NCBI GenBank assembly: GCA_015523665.1
Contig: WAJX01000221.1
Location: 1 to 5,916, forward strand
Origin: Ferroglobus sp.
GTDB taxonomy: Archaea > Halobacteriota > Archaeoglobi > Archaeoglobales > Archaeoglobaceae
DNA: 5,916 bases
Direction of reading: 5' to 3'
Positions within the stretch are counted from its first letter, which is position 1, and every line of letters starts with the position of its first letter. A model generated the notes under the pieces. That model was not told the DNA's origin. It saw nothing but the letters and a program-made list of their open reading frames with translations, and did no database searches. Below, one piece after another: positions 1 through 5,681 of this stretch. Made by a program: the position numbers and the translations under genes.

Positions 1-465
1 GATGCGATGAATGGAAAAGTTAGATTGATAGCTGTAGAACCAACAGCATGTCCAACTTTAACCAAGGGGGAGTATAAATATGATTTTGGAGATACTGCTG
101 GACTAACACCTCTCCTAAAGATGTACACTCTTGGGCATGATTTCATTCCACCCCCTATACATGCTGGTGGTCTGAGATATCATGGAGATGCACCTACGTT
201 ATGTCTTCTCTATGCTAATGGTGTAATTGAAGCTAAAGCTGTAAAACAAACAGAGGTTTTTGAAGCTGGAGTACTGTTTGCGAGGACTGAAGGTATAGTT
301 CCAGCTCCAGAAACAAATCATGCCATAAAGGTAGCTATAGATGAGGCAATAAAAGCTAGAGAGGAGAATGAAGAGAGGATCATACTTTTCAATCTTAGCG
401 GACATGGTTATTTCGATTTGCAAGCTTATGATGATTTTCTCGCAGGAAAACTCATAGATGTTTAA
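1..465 (+). CDS. trpB: Tryptophan synthase beta chain, TrpB2 type (C-terminal part, 5' end outside the window)
   Basis: This PLP enzyme condenses indole with serine to form tryptophan in the cytoplasm. Only the last 154 residues are present; the frame is open to the first base, so the ATG at 7 is an internal Met and not a start. Visible family landmarks, numbered from the first codon here, are VEP-x2-CPTLT (12-21), [12 protein letters not shown] (34-45), [12 protein letters not shown] (51-62), a glutamate-containing [14 protein letters not shown] block (97-109) and NLSGHGYFD (131-139). The last carries the Ser-Gly region that contacts the PLP ring nitrogen in TrpB. The CPTLTKG, GLRYHG and SGHGYFD wording fits the TrpB2 branch, which usually is not fused to or translated with trpA. 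No trpA follows; the next gene is tiaS after 168 bp. TrpB2 proteins often work with little or no TrpA help, but that is family knowledge and not shown here. Confidence 0.95.
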   Translation, partial: DAMNGKVRLIAVEPTACPTLTKGEYKYDFGDTAGLTPLLKMYTLGHDFIPPPIHAGGLRYHGDAPTLCLLYANGVIEAKAVKQTEVFEAGVLFARTEGIVPAPETNHAIKVAIDEAIKAREENEERIILFNLSGHGYFDLQAYDDFLAGKLIDV

Positions 466-500
466 CTTTACTTTAATTAATTTTTATAATTTTTATATAT
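464..500 (+). terminator. T-rich termination region after trpB
   Basis: Directly after the TAA stop the plus strand is T-rich, with two runs of five T at 481-485 and 490-494 and no stable GC hairpin. Archaeal RNA polymerase commonly terminates at such U-rich tracts without a hairpin, so this is a likely trpB terminator separating it from tiaS. Confidence 0.5.
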
Positions 501-604
501 TTAATAATTTATAATTATTATTCGTGATATATTTAATATAATGTATTGTATGTATGCAATTTAATTAATATTTTGTTCACATCTTAACTTAAGCTTTGCA
601 CATC

Positions 605-612
605 TTTTAAAT
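605..612 (+). promoter_or_regulatory. TATA box of tiaS (leaderless arrangement)
   Basis: TTTTAAAT is centred about 26 bp upstream of the tiaS ATG at 634. Archaeal TATA boxes lie about 26 bp upstream of the transcription start, so the mRNA should begin at or very near the A of the ATG. No Shine-Dalgarno-like purine motif lies between box and start, which agrees with a leaderless transcript and supports this start codon. Confidence 0.65.
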
Positions 613-633
613 CTCATACGCATAATCTTATTT

Positions 634-1893
634 ATGTTAATTTGGATTGGTATTGATGACACTGATTCAAGAAAAGGTATGTGCACAACATACATAGCCA
701 GCTTGATCATAAGAGAAATTGAGAAAAATCATAAAGTAATAGGATTTCCGAGGCTTATAAGATTGAATCCGAATATACCGTTTAAAACTAGAGGAAATGG
801 GGCAGTCTCATTTCTTGTAGATACTGAAGATCTTGCAGATGTAATAGATATAGTAAATGAGCATGTAATTGAGTATGCTGAATCAGAATCAGATCCTGGG
901 GTTGTTTTTATAAATCCTGAAAACCAGAAATTGATGAACTCACTTCATAAACTTTCAGTTAAAGCTTTAAAAGATGTTGTGAAGTTGGATGAGGCTTTTT
1001 TTATAATTGGAAAGTTTTTCATACCTCATCTTAAATTTAAAAAGGGTAGAGGTCTTATTGGAGCATTATCCGCTGTTGGGATGAATTTGGATGATATGAC
1101 ACTCGAACTTCTTACTTATAGAAAAAGAGATAGATTTGGAAAAAAGAGGGAGATAAATAAAGACTCTTTCTTTCAAGCGGATTTACTTTGTTATCCAGAT
1201 GTGTGGGATACTGTTGACTGGTATAACGATACTGTTGTATGCGTTCCCAATTCTCCCGATCCAGTTCTTTTTGGGCTGAGAGGAGATAAATTAGAAAAGA
1301 TAATATTGGCTTTAAAAACAGTTGAATGTGAGGATTATGACTTTTACCAGATTTTTGTTACCAATCAGGCAACTGATATGCACATCATAGATGAGGATGA
1401 AGTTGAAAGTCTTGATAACTTCAAATCTTACTCACTTACTGGGAAAGTAATCGAAAAACCATACGAGATTGAAGGAGGACATGTATTCTTTAAAATCGAT
1501 ACAAGATTTGGAGAGATTACTTGTTCAGCATTTGAACCGACAAAACAGTTTAGGAATGTAATTAGAGCTTTGTTCGTTGGAGATTTTGTCAAAGTTTATG
1601 GAGCTATGAAGAACTCAACATTAAATATAGAGAAGATTAATTTAATTAGAAGAGCTAGGGTTTTTATTGAGGAGAATCCGATATGTTGGAAATGTAAGAA
1701 AAGAATGGAGAGCGCTGGTAGAGGAAAGGGGTTTAGATGTAGAGAGTGTAAAACAACTGCAAATTATAAGATCTTGAGAGAGATAAAGAGAGAAATTGAA
1801 GAGGGATTTTATGAAGTTCCTCCAGTAGCTAGGAGACATCTTTCAAAACCACTGGTTAGAATGAATGTTAGAAATAAACACATCTTTAGATAA
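634..1893 (+). CDS. tiaS: tRNA(Ile2) 2-agmatinylcytidine synthetase TiaS
   Basis: TiaS uses ATP and agmatine to convert C34 of the CAU anticodon of tRNA-Ile2 into agmatidine, so that the tRNA reads AUA as isoleucine instead of AUG. The 419 residues match the family's full length. The N-terminal kinase-like domain opens with the acidic IDDTDS motif (7-12), followed by GMCTTY (15-20), FPRLIRLNP (38-46) and TRGNGAVSF (52-60). The ferredoxin-like middle region has KKGRGLIGALSAVG (136-149) and NSPDPVLFGLRG (206-217). An OB-fold region spans about 266-340. A zinc ribbon follows with four cysteines, C351-x2-C354 and C369-x2-C372. The tail carries GFYEVPPVARRHLSKPL (391-407), a strongly conserved TiaS ending. 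No key residue is missing. The start is fixed by the leaderless TATA spacing. From memory it resembles Archaeoglobus fulgidus TiaS closely. It has its own promoter and terminator, so it is probably a single-gene unit. Confidence 0.97.
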   Translation: MLIWIGIDDTDSRKGMCTTYIASLIIREIEKNHKVIGFPRLIRLNPNIPFKTRGNGAVSFLVDTEDLADVIDIVNEHVIEYAESESDPGVVFINPENQKLMNSLHKLSVKALKDVVKLDEAFFIIGKFFIPHLKFKKGRGLIGALSAVGMNLDDMTLELLTYRKRDRFGKKREINKDSFFQADLLCYPDVWDTVDWYNDTVVCVPNSPDPVLFGLRGDKLEKIILALKTVECEDYDFYQIFVTNQATDMHIIDEDEVESLDNFKSYSLTGKVIEKPYEIEGGHVFFKIDTRFGEITCSAFEPTKQFRNVIRALFVGDFVKVYGAMKNSTLNIEKINLIRRARVFIEENPICWKCKKRMESAGRGKGFRCRECKTTANYKILREIKREIEEGFYEVPPVARRHLSKPLVRMNVRNKHIFR

Positions 1894-1939
1894 ATTATGT
1901 TATCTATTTTATTTTAAATAAGATTATTTTGGATAATCT
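1894..1939 (+). terminator. T-rich tract and small dyad between convergent genes
   Basis: After the tiaS TAA stop comes a T-rich run (about 1905-1918), then a perfect inverted repeat with AGATTAT (1921-1927) and ATAATCT (1933-1939) around a 5-nt loop. The stem is only A/T plus one G-C pair, so it is weak. Its position between tiaS and the convergent small frame ending at 1969 suits a terminator usable from either side. The T-run alone could end tiaS transcription. Confidence 0.4.
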
Positions 1940-1968
1940 AATATAATATAATAAGTAAATATTTGCTT

Positions 1969-2151
1969 TTATAACTCCTCAGCCTGTTTATAATAATCCT
2001 CCGGAGATTCGGCATAGAAAAATGCTCTCTCAAGAGGATTCTTTGCTTGCTGAACTTTCACAACAACTAACCTATCTATTTCATCTGGATTATTAAACTC
2101 CTTAGGATATCAATTTTTAGCTTTAGGCAAATAATATCTTTCATTCTCCAT
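1969..2151 (-). pseudogene. Small protein gene interrupted by an in-frame TGA
   Basis: The minus strand from the ATG at 2151-2149 to the TAA at 1971-1969 gives 60 codons before the stop, with a single TGA as codon 14 (2112-2110). Before the TGA it reads MENERYYLPKAKN. After it the frame continues for 46 codons with a composition typical of a real protein: acidic-rich, with NPDEIDRLVVVKVQQA, NPLERAFFYAESPED and a YYKQAEEL end. I do not recognise the family. A TGG to TGA change (Trp to stop) in a small soluble protein is the simplest reading. No ATG, GTG or TTG lies just after the TGA to restart translation; the first is the GTG about 17 codons later. Recoding as selenocysteine is possible in principle, but no GC-rich SECIS-like hairpin follows the stop. 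Global reassignment of TGA is unlikely because minD in this window ends with TGA immediately before the next gene. A sequencing error cannot be excluded. No clear promoter or ribosome binding site is visible. Confidence 0.5.
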
Positions 2152-2415
2152 AGAGCTCTGTGAAAATTAATTCTTGAAAAAAGTTTAGAGTAGACGATGT
2201 CCTTTCATTCTTGCTCTTAGTGGGTTAATAAATTAGAGTTGGATTGATTATTTATCCATTTTAATTTTAAATTTATAAAATTTAATGAAATACTATTCTC
2301 TTTTAAAATTATAAAACATAATTATTTGATATAATTATTATTTTTAATTATTTTTAATTAATTATAGTTTATTTTGAATAGCAAATCTTTTTGAGAGCTT
2401 AGAAAAGTTACTATC
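2152..2415. other. AT-rich non-coding stretch upstream of the substrate-binding-like gene
   Basis: I see no gene here on either strand. Stops are frequent in all frames, and I found no tRNA, box C/D motif pair or strong hairpin. The section 2236-2380 is extremely AT-rich and holds an exact tandem 10-bp duplication, TTTTTAATTA at 2341-2350 and 2351-2360. Together with the broken small frame to its left, this leaves 522 bp between tiaS and the next intact gene, long for a genome otherwise this compact. The promoter of the next gene must lie at its right end, but no convincing TATA box has the 26-bp spacing. The T/A-rich stretch TTTATTTT at 2368-2375 would give a leader of about 20 nt. Confidence 0.5.
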
Positions 2416-3321
2416 ATGAAAATAAGAATAGGCTTTCTATCAACCTCTTATCATACCTCCCATATATTAATGGAGTTTGGAGTTTTTAAAGGAGAGTGGT
2501 TACTTTATGGGAGCGGACCAGAAATAATACGTGCTTTTGAAGAGAAGAAAATAGATATGGCATATATTGGTTTACCTCCAGCTCTTGGCGGAATTGAAAG
2601 AGGGCTTGATATTGTATGTATTGCTGGAGGACATGTAGAGGGGACTGTTATTGCTGGTAGGGGAAGGAGTTATGATGAAATTGAAGATGCTGTTAAACAG
2701 CTTGAAGGGAAAAGAGTAGGAGTTCCAAGTAAAGGTAGTATTCATGATGTCATCTTAAGGGAAATAAGGAGAAAAATATGTGACTTTGATATTGTAAATT
2801 ATAATTGGGCAGACTTAATCTTAGAAGATTTCATAGAAGGAGAGATAGATGCTATATGTGGAACGCCAAATCTTGCCATTCTGGCATCAAAATTTGGTGC
2901 GAGGATTTTTGTCCATCCATCTAAACTCTTTCCTTTTAATCCAAGTTATGGAATAGTTGTAAAAAGAGAGTTGGTTGAAGATGACCGGATGATGGATTTC
3001 TTAATAAAACATGAATGGGCTTGTAATCTAATCAAACATTCTCCTGACGTCTCTTCAGATATAATTTTTAGGGCATATAATGGATTATTATCAAAAAGAG
3101 ATATAGAAAAAATTCTAGTCCTTAGTCCAAAATATTGTGCATCTCTACCCTCAGAATATGTAAATTCCACGCTATTGTTAGCTGATATTATGCGAGATCT
3201 GGGATATCTTGAAAGTAAATTGTCAGAGGAAGAGATATTTTATAGAGATTTAATCGAGATTGTTCACCCTTTCCCACACCATTATAGCTTATGTTATTAT
3301 GGTGGGGATAATAATATATAA
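2416..3321 (+). CDS. Cytosolic substrate-binding-protein-like protein (NMT1/THI5/SsuA fold)
   Basis: The 301 residues read as a type-2 periplasmic-binding-protein fold of the nitrate/sulfonate/THI5 group. The first strand, MKIRIGFLSTSYHTS, starts at residue 1. AFEEKKIDMAYIGLPPA (40-56) is the usual 'amount of D-A-Y-x-G' ligand-cleft segment, IAGGHVEGTVIAG (69-81) and GKRVGVPSKGSIHD (98-111) form the hinge and second-domain entry, and GEIDAICGTPNLA (142-154) is the second-lobe cleft. SPKYCASLP (237-245) and an HPFPHHY end (284-290) look like signature segments of one archaeal subfamily. There is no signal peptide, lipobox or membrane span, so the protein should stay in the cytoplasm, unlike true ABC receptors. 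No permease or ATPase gene adjoins it. It may act as an enzyme, as MqnA/MqnD and THI5 relatives do, or as a small-molecule sensor; the ligand cannot be told. The ATG at 2416 is the first Met and the beta-strand starts directly after it, so the start is credible although no clear Shine-Dalgarno site is seen. Confidence 0.75.
   Translation: MKIRIGFLSTSYHTSHILMEFGVFKGEWLLYGSGPEIIRAFEEKKIDMAYIGLPPALGGIERGLDIVCIAGGHVEGTVIAGRGRSYDEIEDAVKQLEGKRVGVPSKGSIHDVILREIRRKICDFDIVNYNWADLILEDFIEGEIDAICGTPNLAILASKFGARIFVHPSKLFPFNPSYGIVVKRELVEDDRMMDFLIKHEWACNLIKHSPDVSSDIIFRAYNGLLSKRDIEKILVLSPKYCASLPSEYVNSTLLLADIMRDLGYLESKLSEEEIFYRDLIEIVHPFPHHYSLCYYGGDNNI
3273..3307 (+). other. Possible RNA hairpin at the 3' end of the binding-protein-like gene
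   Basis: CCC-A-CACCAT (3273-3282) can pair with ATGGTGGGG (3299-3307), giving nine base pairs with one bulged A and a 16-nt loop. It is GC-rich by the standards of this window and falls in the codons of the last 15 residues. It could protect the mRNA 3' end or slow the polymerase, or it could arise from the His/Pro and Gly codons alone. Confidence 0.3.
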
Positions 3322-3378
3322 TGCATATAATATGTATTACTAAACTCTAATTACTATATAATACTATTAACACTTCTA

Positions 3379-3412
3379 ATCTAAATTATATCTAAAATTA
3401 TATCTAAATTAT
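3379..3412. repeat. Three tandem copies of an 11-12 bp AT-rich unit
   Basis: ATCTAAATTAT occurs at 3379-3389 and 3402-3412, with a 12-bp variant carrying one extra A (ATCTAAAATTAT) at 3390-3401 between them. The array covers the stop codon (3406-3404) of the minus-strand ribonuclease gene and lies in the 82-bp gap between two convergent genes. It probably arose by slippage or local duplication. It could also provide repeated stop and termination signals for the ribonuclease transcript. Confidence 0.7.
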
Positions 3413-4627
3413 AAAAAGATCTCCATTCTTTGGGGAATAACTTTCCACTCCAAGTTCTTCTTTTATCCAATTAGAAAATCCTTCACAATCTTCTCCGTGG
3501 ACTGTAAAGATTATTTCAGCACCTCTGTCAACAACTTTCTTAACAAGATCTTTTAATTGTCTATCATCGGCATGAGCTGAGAAGTCATATTGTTCAACTT
3601 TCATTTTTAATTTAACTGTCCTCATACCGAGATCTATTTCACCTTCATTTAATGCTTTATCTCCATTTGTTCCTTCAACTTGATACCCAGTTAGAATTAT
3701 CTTTGATTTTTCATCGTTATAGAGTCTTGATATGTAAAAAAGAGCTGGTCCTCCATTAAGCATACCTGCGGTAGTTACGATCGCAGATGGCTCTGAAAGT
3801 ATCTCCTCTCTTTTCCCTCTTTCAACTATTTTAGCTTTTTTCATCGCTTTTTTTAGATCTTTAACATTTTTCACGTATTTTGGAAAGGATTCTATGATTT
3901 TTGCAACTTCTCTACCCATTCCATCAACGTATGGGATTATTCCATGTTTTTCAAGAATCATTACAACCTCTTGAGTTCTTCCAACTGCAAAAGCTGGAAT
4001 TATAGCATGTCCACCATTTTCAATCGTTTCCTTAACACTCTCGACAAATCTCTTCTCTAATTCTCTTCTTTCAGGATGTTCAACACCATAATATGTGCTT
4101 TCAACAATTAAAATATCTGTTTCTGGATAACTGGTATCCGCTCCCTCCAGGAGTCTTGTGTCTTCGAGCTTTATATCTCCGGTGTAAAGAATACTGACAT
4201 CCTTACTCATATACACACTTGCACTCCCAGGGATATGTCCAGCGTTAAAGAAAGTTATCTCCCAACCGCCTATTATAAAAGACTCATCATAATCTACAAT
4301 TCTGGTATTACTCTCGAATTGCATAAACTCTCTTTTAGTATATGGAGGATTCTCCATTATATTGAGGGAATCCTTTAGAAGGATGGCAGATAGCTCTTTA
4401 GTTGGGAGGGTCATGAAAATTGAAGGATCATAATCCATTAGATTTGGAGCTACTCCTACATGATCAAGATGCCCATGGGATATGATAACAGATTTTGGTG
4501 AAACACCGTTTAAGGGAAATTCTGGGGGATTAGATGGTTTTAAGCCGAAATCAAGGACAATGGAATCTACCATTATAGCTGACCTTCCAACTTCCCTGCA
4601 ACCTCCGAGGAATTTTATGGTCGTCAT
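3404..4627 (-). CDS. Beta-CASP metallo-beta-lactamase ribonuclease, aCPSF2-like
   Basis: This is a cytosolic zinc-dependent RNA nuclease of the CPSF73-related archaeal family without KH domains (aCPSF2 type, about 420 residues), thought to act in RNA 3'-end formation or turnover. With the start chosen here it has 407 residues. Zinc-site residues are H51, H53, D55 and H56 in SHGHLDH, H131 in AGHIPGS and D151 in YTGD. The beta-CASP insert shows motif A E176 (IVESTYYG), then PAFAVGRTQE (211-220), TAGMLNGGPA (286-295), motif B H352 (FSAH) and motif C H377 (VHGE). Histidine at motif C marks RNA-acting members. All catalytic positions are present. The absence of an N-terminal KH region rules out aCPSF1. 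The frame extends to an ATG at 4675, but a TATA box at 4660-4651 lies inside that extension and 28 bp from the ATG at 4627, and the family begins with the MTTIKFLGGCREVG strand. The start is therefore 4627. The gene is convergent with the binding-protein-like gene and divergent from minD. Confidence 0.93.
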   Translation of the reverse strand: MTTIKFLGGCREVGRSAIMVDSIVLDFGLKPSNPPEFPLNGVSPKSVIISHGHLDHVGVAPNLMDYDPSIFMTLPTKELSAILLKDSLNIMENPPYTKREFMQFESNTRIVDYDESFIIGGWEITFFNAGHIPGSASVYMSKDVSILYTGDIKLEDTRLLEGADTSYPETDILIVESTYYGVEHPERRELEKRFVESVKETIENGGHAIIPAFAVGRTQEVVMILEKHGIIPYVDGMGREVAKIIESFPKYVKNVKDLKKAMKKAKIVERGKREEILSEPSAIVTTAGMLNGGPALFYISRLYNDEKSKIILTGYQVEGTNGDKALNEGEIDLGMRTVKLKMKVEQYDFSAHADDRQLKDLVKKVVDRGAEIIFTVHGEDCEGFSNWIKEELGVESYSPKNGDLFII

Positions 4628-4650
4628 TCTTTTTACTTTTCTCAAAACGC

Positions 4651-4665
4651 AATAAATATGTTTCG
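4651..4665 (-). promoter_or_regulatory. TATA box and BRE of the ribonuclease gene
   Basis: Read on the minus strand, CGAAA (4665-4661, BRE-like) is followed by CATATTTATT (4660-4651), centred about 28 bp upstream of the ATG at 4627. No Shine-Dalgarno-like motif close to the GGAGGTGA pattern sits between box and ATG, only the A/G-rich GAGAAAAGTAAAAAG. A leaderless or nearly leaderless mRNA is expected, which decides for 4627 over 4675 as the start. Confidence 0.6.
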
Positions 4666-4678
4666 CAGGGTTCATGAA

Positions 4679-4694
4679 AAACTCATAAGAGTTT
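4679..4694. promoter_or_regulatory. Perfect 6-bp dyad upstream of the ribonuclease promoter
   Basis: AAACTC-ATAA-GAGTTT is a perfect inverted repeat with a 4-bp centre, about 14 bp upstream of the BRE of the minus-strand ribonuclease gene. Its size and place suit an activator or repressor site for a dimeric regulator, but no regulator gene is near and chance is not excluded. Confidence 0.3.
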
Positions 4695-4718
4695 GTAAAT
4701 CATCTTTATTTTTAATGA

Positions 4719-4873
4719 CATACATCTATGATCCATCTCTGAAATTTATTATGTTTAGTATGATCAATATGTAAATAATAATATTATTTAATTAAATATA
4801 TATTTAATAATTTTAATTGATTTAAAATTTTTTGTATGTTTATATTATTATGTTATCATACATCTATCTGAAA
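4719..4873 (+). repeat. Direct repeat pair in the divergent promoter region
   Basis: CATACATCTAT occurs at 4719-4729 and again at 4857-4867. The second copy is followed at once by CTGAAA, and the first has the same CTGAAA nine bases later (4739-4744). The pair brackets an AT-rich core that contains an 18-bp perfect palindrome, ATTAAATATATATTTAAT at 4791-4808. The right copy ends about 15 bp before the minD TATA box, so it could be an operator. Old local duplication is the alternative. Confidence 0.45.
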
Positions 4874-4885
4874 ATAAAGAAAAAA

Positions 4886-4895
4886 GATAAATAAG
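4886..4895 (+). promoter_or_regulatory. TATA box of minD (leaderless arrangement)
   Basis: GATAAATAAG, preceded by a purine-rich AAAGAAAAAA stretch resembling a BRE, is centred about 25 bp before the minD ATG at 4916. There is no Shine-Dalgarno site between them, so transcription probably starts at or next to the ATG. Confidence 0.55.
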
Positions 4896-4915
4896 TTTGA
4901 GATATCAAAGAAATA

Positions 4916-5677
4916 ATGGCAGTAATTGCTATTTGTTCTGGAAAAGGAGGAGTTGGTAAGACAACAATTTCTGCCAATCTCGCTTCATTATTAACTCTGT
5001 ATGGGTCTACTTTATTAATCGATAGCGATATAGCCCTTCCGAATCTTCATACATTTCTTGGATTGGATGATCCATTTATATCATTACTGGATGTTCTTAA
5101 AGATGAGAGTTATCTTAATGAAGCAATTTATAGAGTTAAGTTAAGGTTTAGACTGAATGTTAAAGAGCTTGACGTCTTACCAGCATCCACTTCAGTGAAA
5201 GCTCTTGAGGAAATAGATATGAATAAATTCAAAAATATTGTTGAAGGACTTAGAAATAGATACGATTACATTGTTATAGATGTCGCTGCTGGTTTGGGCA
5301 AATATGCATTAATTCCGATTGTAAGCTCTGATGATGTATATCTGGTTGTCAATCCAGAAAAAGCATCTATTCTCGATTCACAGAAAGTTAAGAAGATAGC
5401 AGACATATCTGGAGTGAGAGTTAAAGGAATAATCATGAATCGTTATAAAGGAGAGAAGAAAATGGTTGAATATGCAGAAAACGCAATTGGAGCGGAGATA
5501 GTTGGGATTATAAGGGATTCAAACTTGGTGAGAAAATGTTGGGAAGAAGGAGTTCCAGTTGTTGTAAAAAAACCACAATCTAATATAGCAAAAGAATTCT
5601 TTAACTTGACAAGGAAAATAGTTGGAGAGGATGTTGAAATAAAACCTTATGGAAAGTTAAGATATCTATTGGGGTGA
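4916..5677 (+). CDS. minD: MinD/ParA-family P-loop ATPase
   Basis: This is a cytosolic, membrane-cycling ATPase of the deviant Walker A group, which dimerises on ATP and positions partners in the cell. The deviant Walker A KGGVGKTT covers 10-17, with signature Lys K10 and phosphate-binding Lys K15. Switch I is IDSDIALPNLHTFLGL (35-50), typical of MinD. Walker B is YDYIVIDVAAGLG (116-128) with D122; the usual proline or glycine after D-x is alanine here (DVAAG). The 253 residues match the family length. The C-terminus, YGKLRYLLG, has alternating basic and hydrophobic residues and may be a short membrane-targeting helix, but it is weaker than in bacterial MinD. Archaea have several MinD paralogues with roles in polar placement and shape, so the true role is open; Mrp/Nbp35-type function is unlikely because no C-x2-C pair is present. 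The start is set by its TATA box. Its TGA stop overlaps the ribosome binding site of the next gene, so the pair is probably cotranscribed. Confidence 0.85.
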   Translation: MAVIAICSGKGGVGKTTISANLASLLTLYGSTLLIDSDIALPNLHTFLGLDDPFISLLDVLKDESYLNEAIYRVKLRFRLNVKELDVLPASTSVKALEEIDMNKFKNIVEGLRNRYDYIVIDVAAGLGKYALIPIVSSDDVYLVVNPEKASILDSQKVKKIADISGVRVKGIIMNRYKGEKKMVEYAENAIGAEIVGIIRDSNLVRKCWEEGVPVVVKKPQSNIAKEFFNLTRKIVGEDVEIKPYGKLRYLLG

Positions 5678-5678
5678 T
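5673..5678 (+). promoter_or_regulatory. Shine-Dalgarno site of the membrane-protein gene, overlapping the minD stop
   Basis: GGTGAT is complementary to the AUCACC of the archaeal 16S rRNA 3' end and lies three bases before the ATG at 5682. It contains the minD TGA stop, so ribosomes finishing minD can load on the next start. It fixes that start codon and suggests translational coupling. Confidence 0.7.
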
Positions 5679-5681
5679 TTT

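Noticed and set aside
7..9. ATG at 7 as the start of the first gene
   Set aside because: The frame is open to the window edge and the protein lacks the whole N-terminal half of TrpB, so this Met is internal.
199..423. 74-codon frame on the minus strand inside trpB
   Set aside because: It lies wholly opposite conserved TrpB codons and has low-complexity composition; a shadow frame.
1642..1839. 65-codon minus-strand frame inside tiaS
   Set aside because: It is antisense to the conserved zinc ribbon and tail of TiaS, Ser/Leu-rich, with no start signal.
1890..1968. SECIS element for selenocysteine at the TGA of the small gene
   Set aside because: The region after its stop is almost pure A/T, with only a weak 7-bp dyad and no GC-rich stem with the GAA/A internal loop of archaeal SECIS elements.
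2185..2208. Upstream ATG in phase with the broken small gene (minus strand, seven codons then TAA)
   Set aside because: Two further stops separate it from the main frame and the sequence between does not look coding, so I did not extend the pseudogene.
2236..2380. Replication origin in the very AT-rich stretch
   Set aside because: I found no repeated ORB-like GC-containing motifs and no cdc6/orc1 gene nearby; AT-richness alone is shared by all gaps here.
2946..3170. 74-codon minus-strand frame inside the binding-protein-like gene
   Set aside because: It is opposite a well-supported gene and resembles no protein family I know.
4735..4870. CRISPR-like repeats in the divergent region
   Set aside because: Only two short, imperfect copies exist with unequal structure; no regular repeat-spacer pattern and no cas genes.
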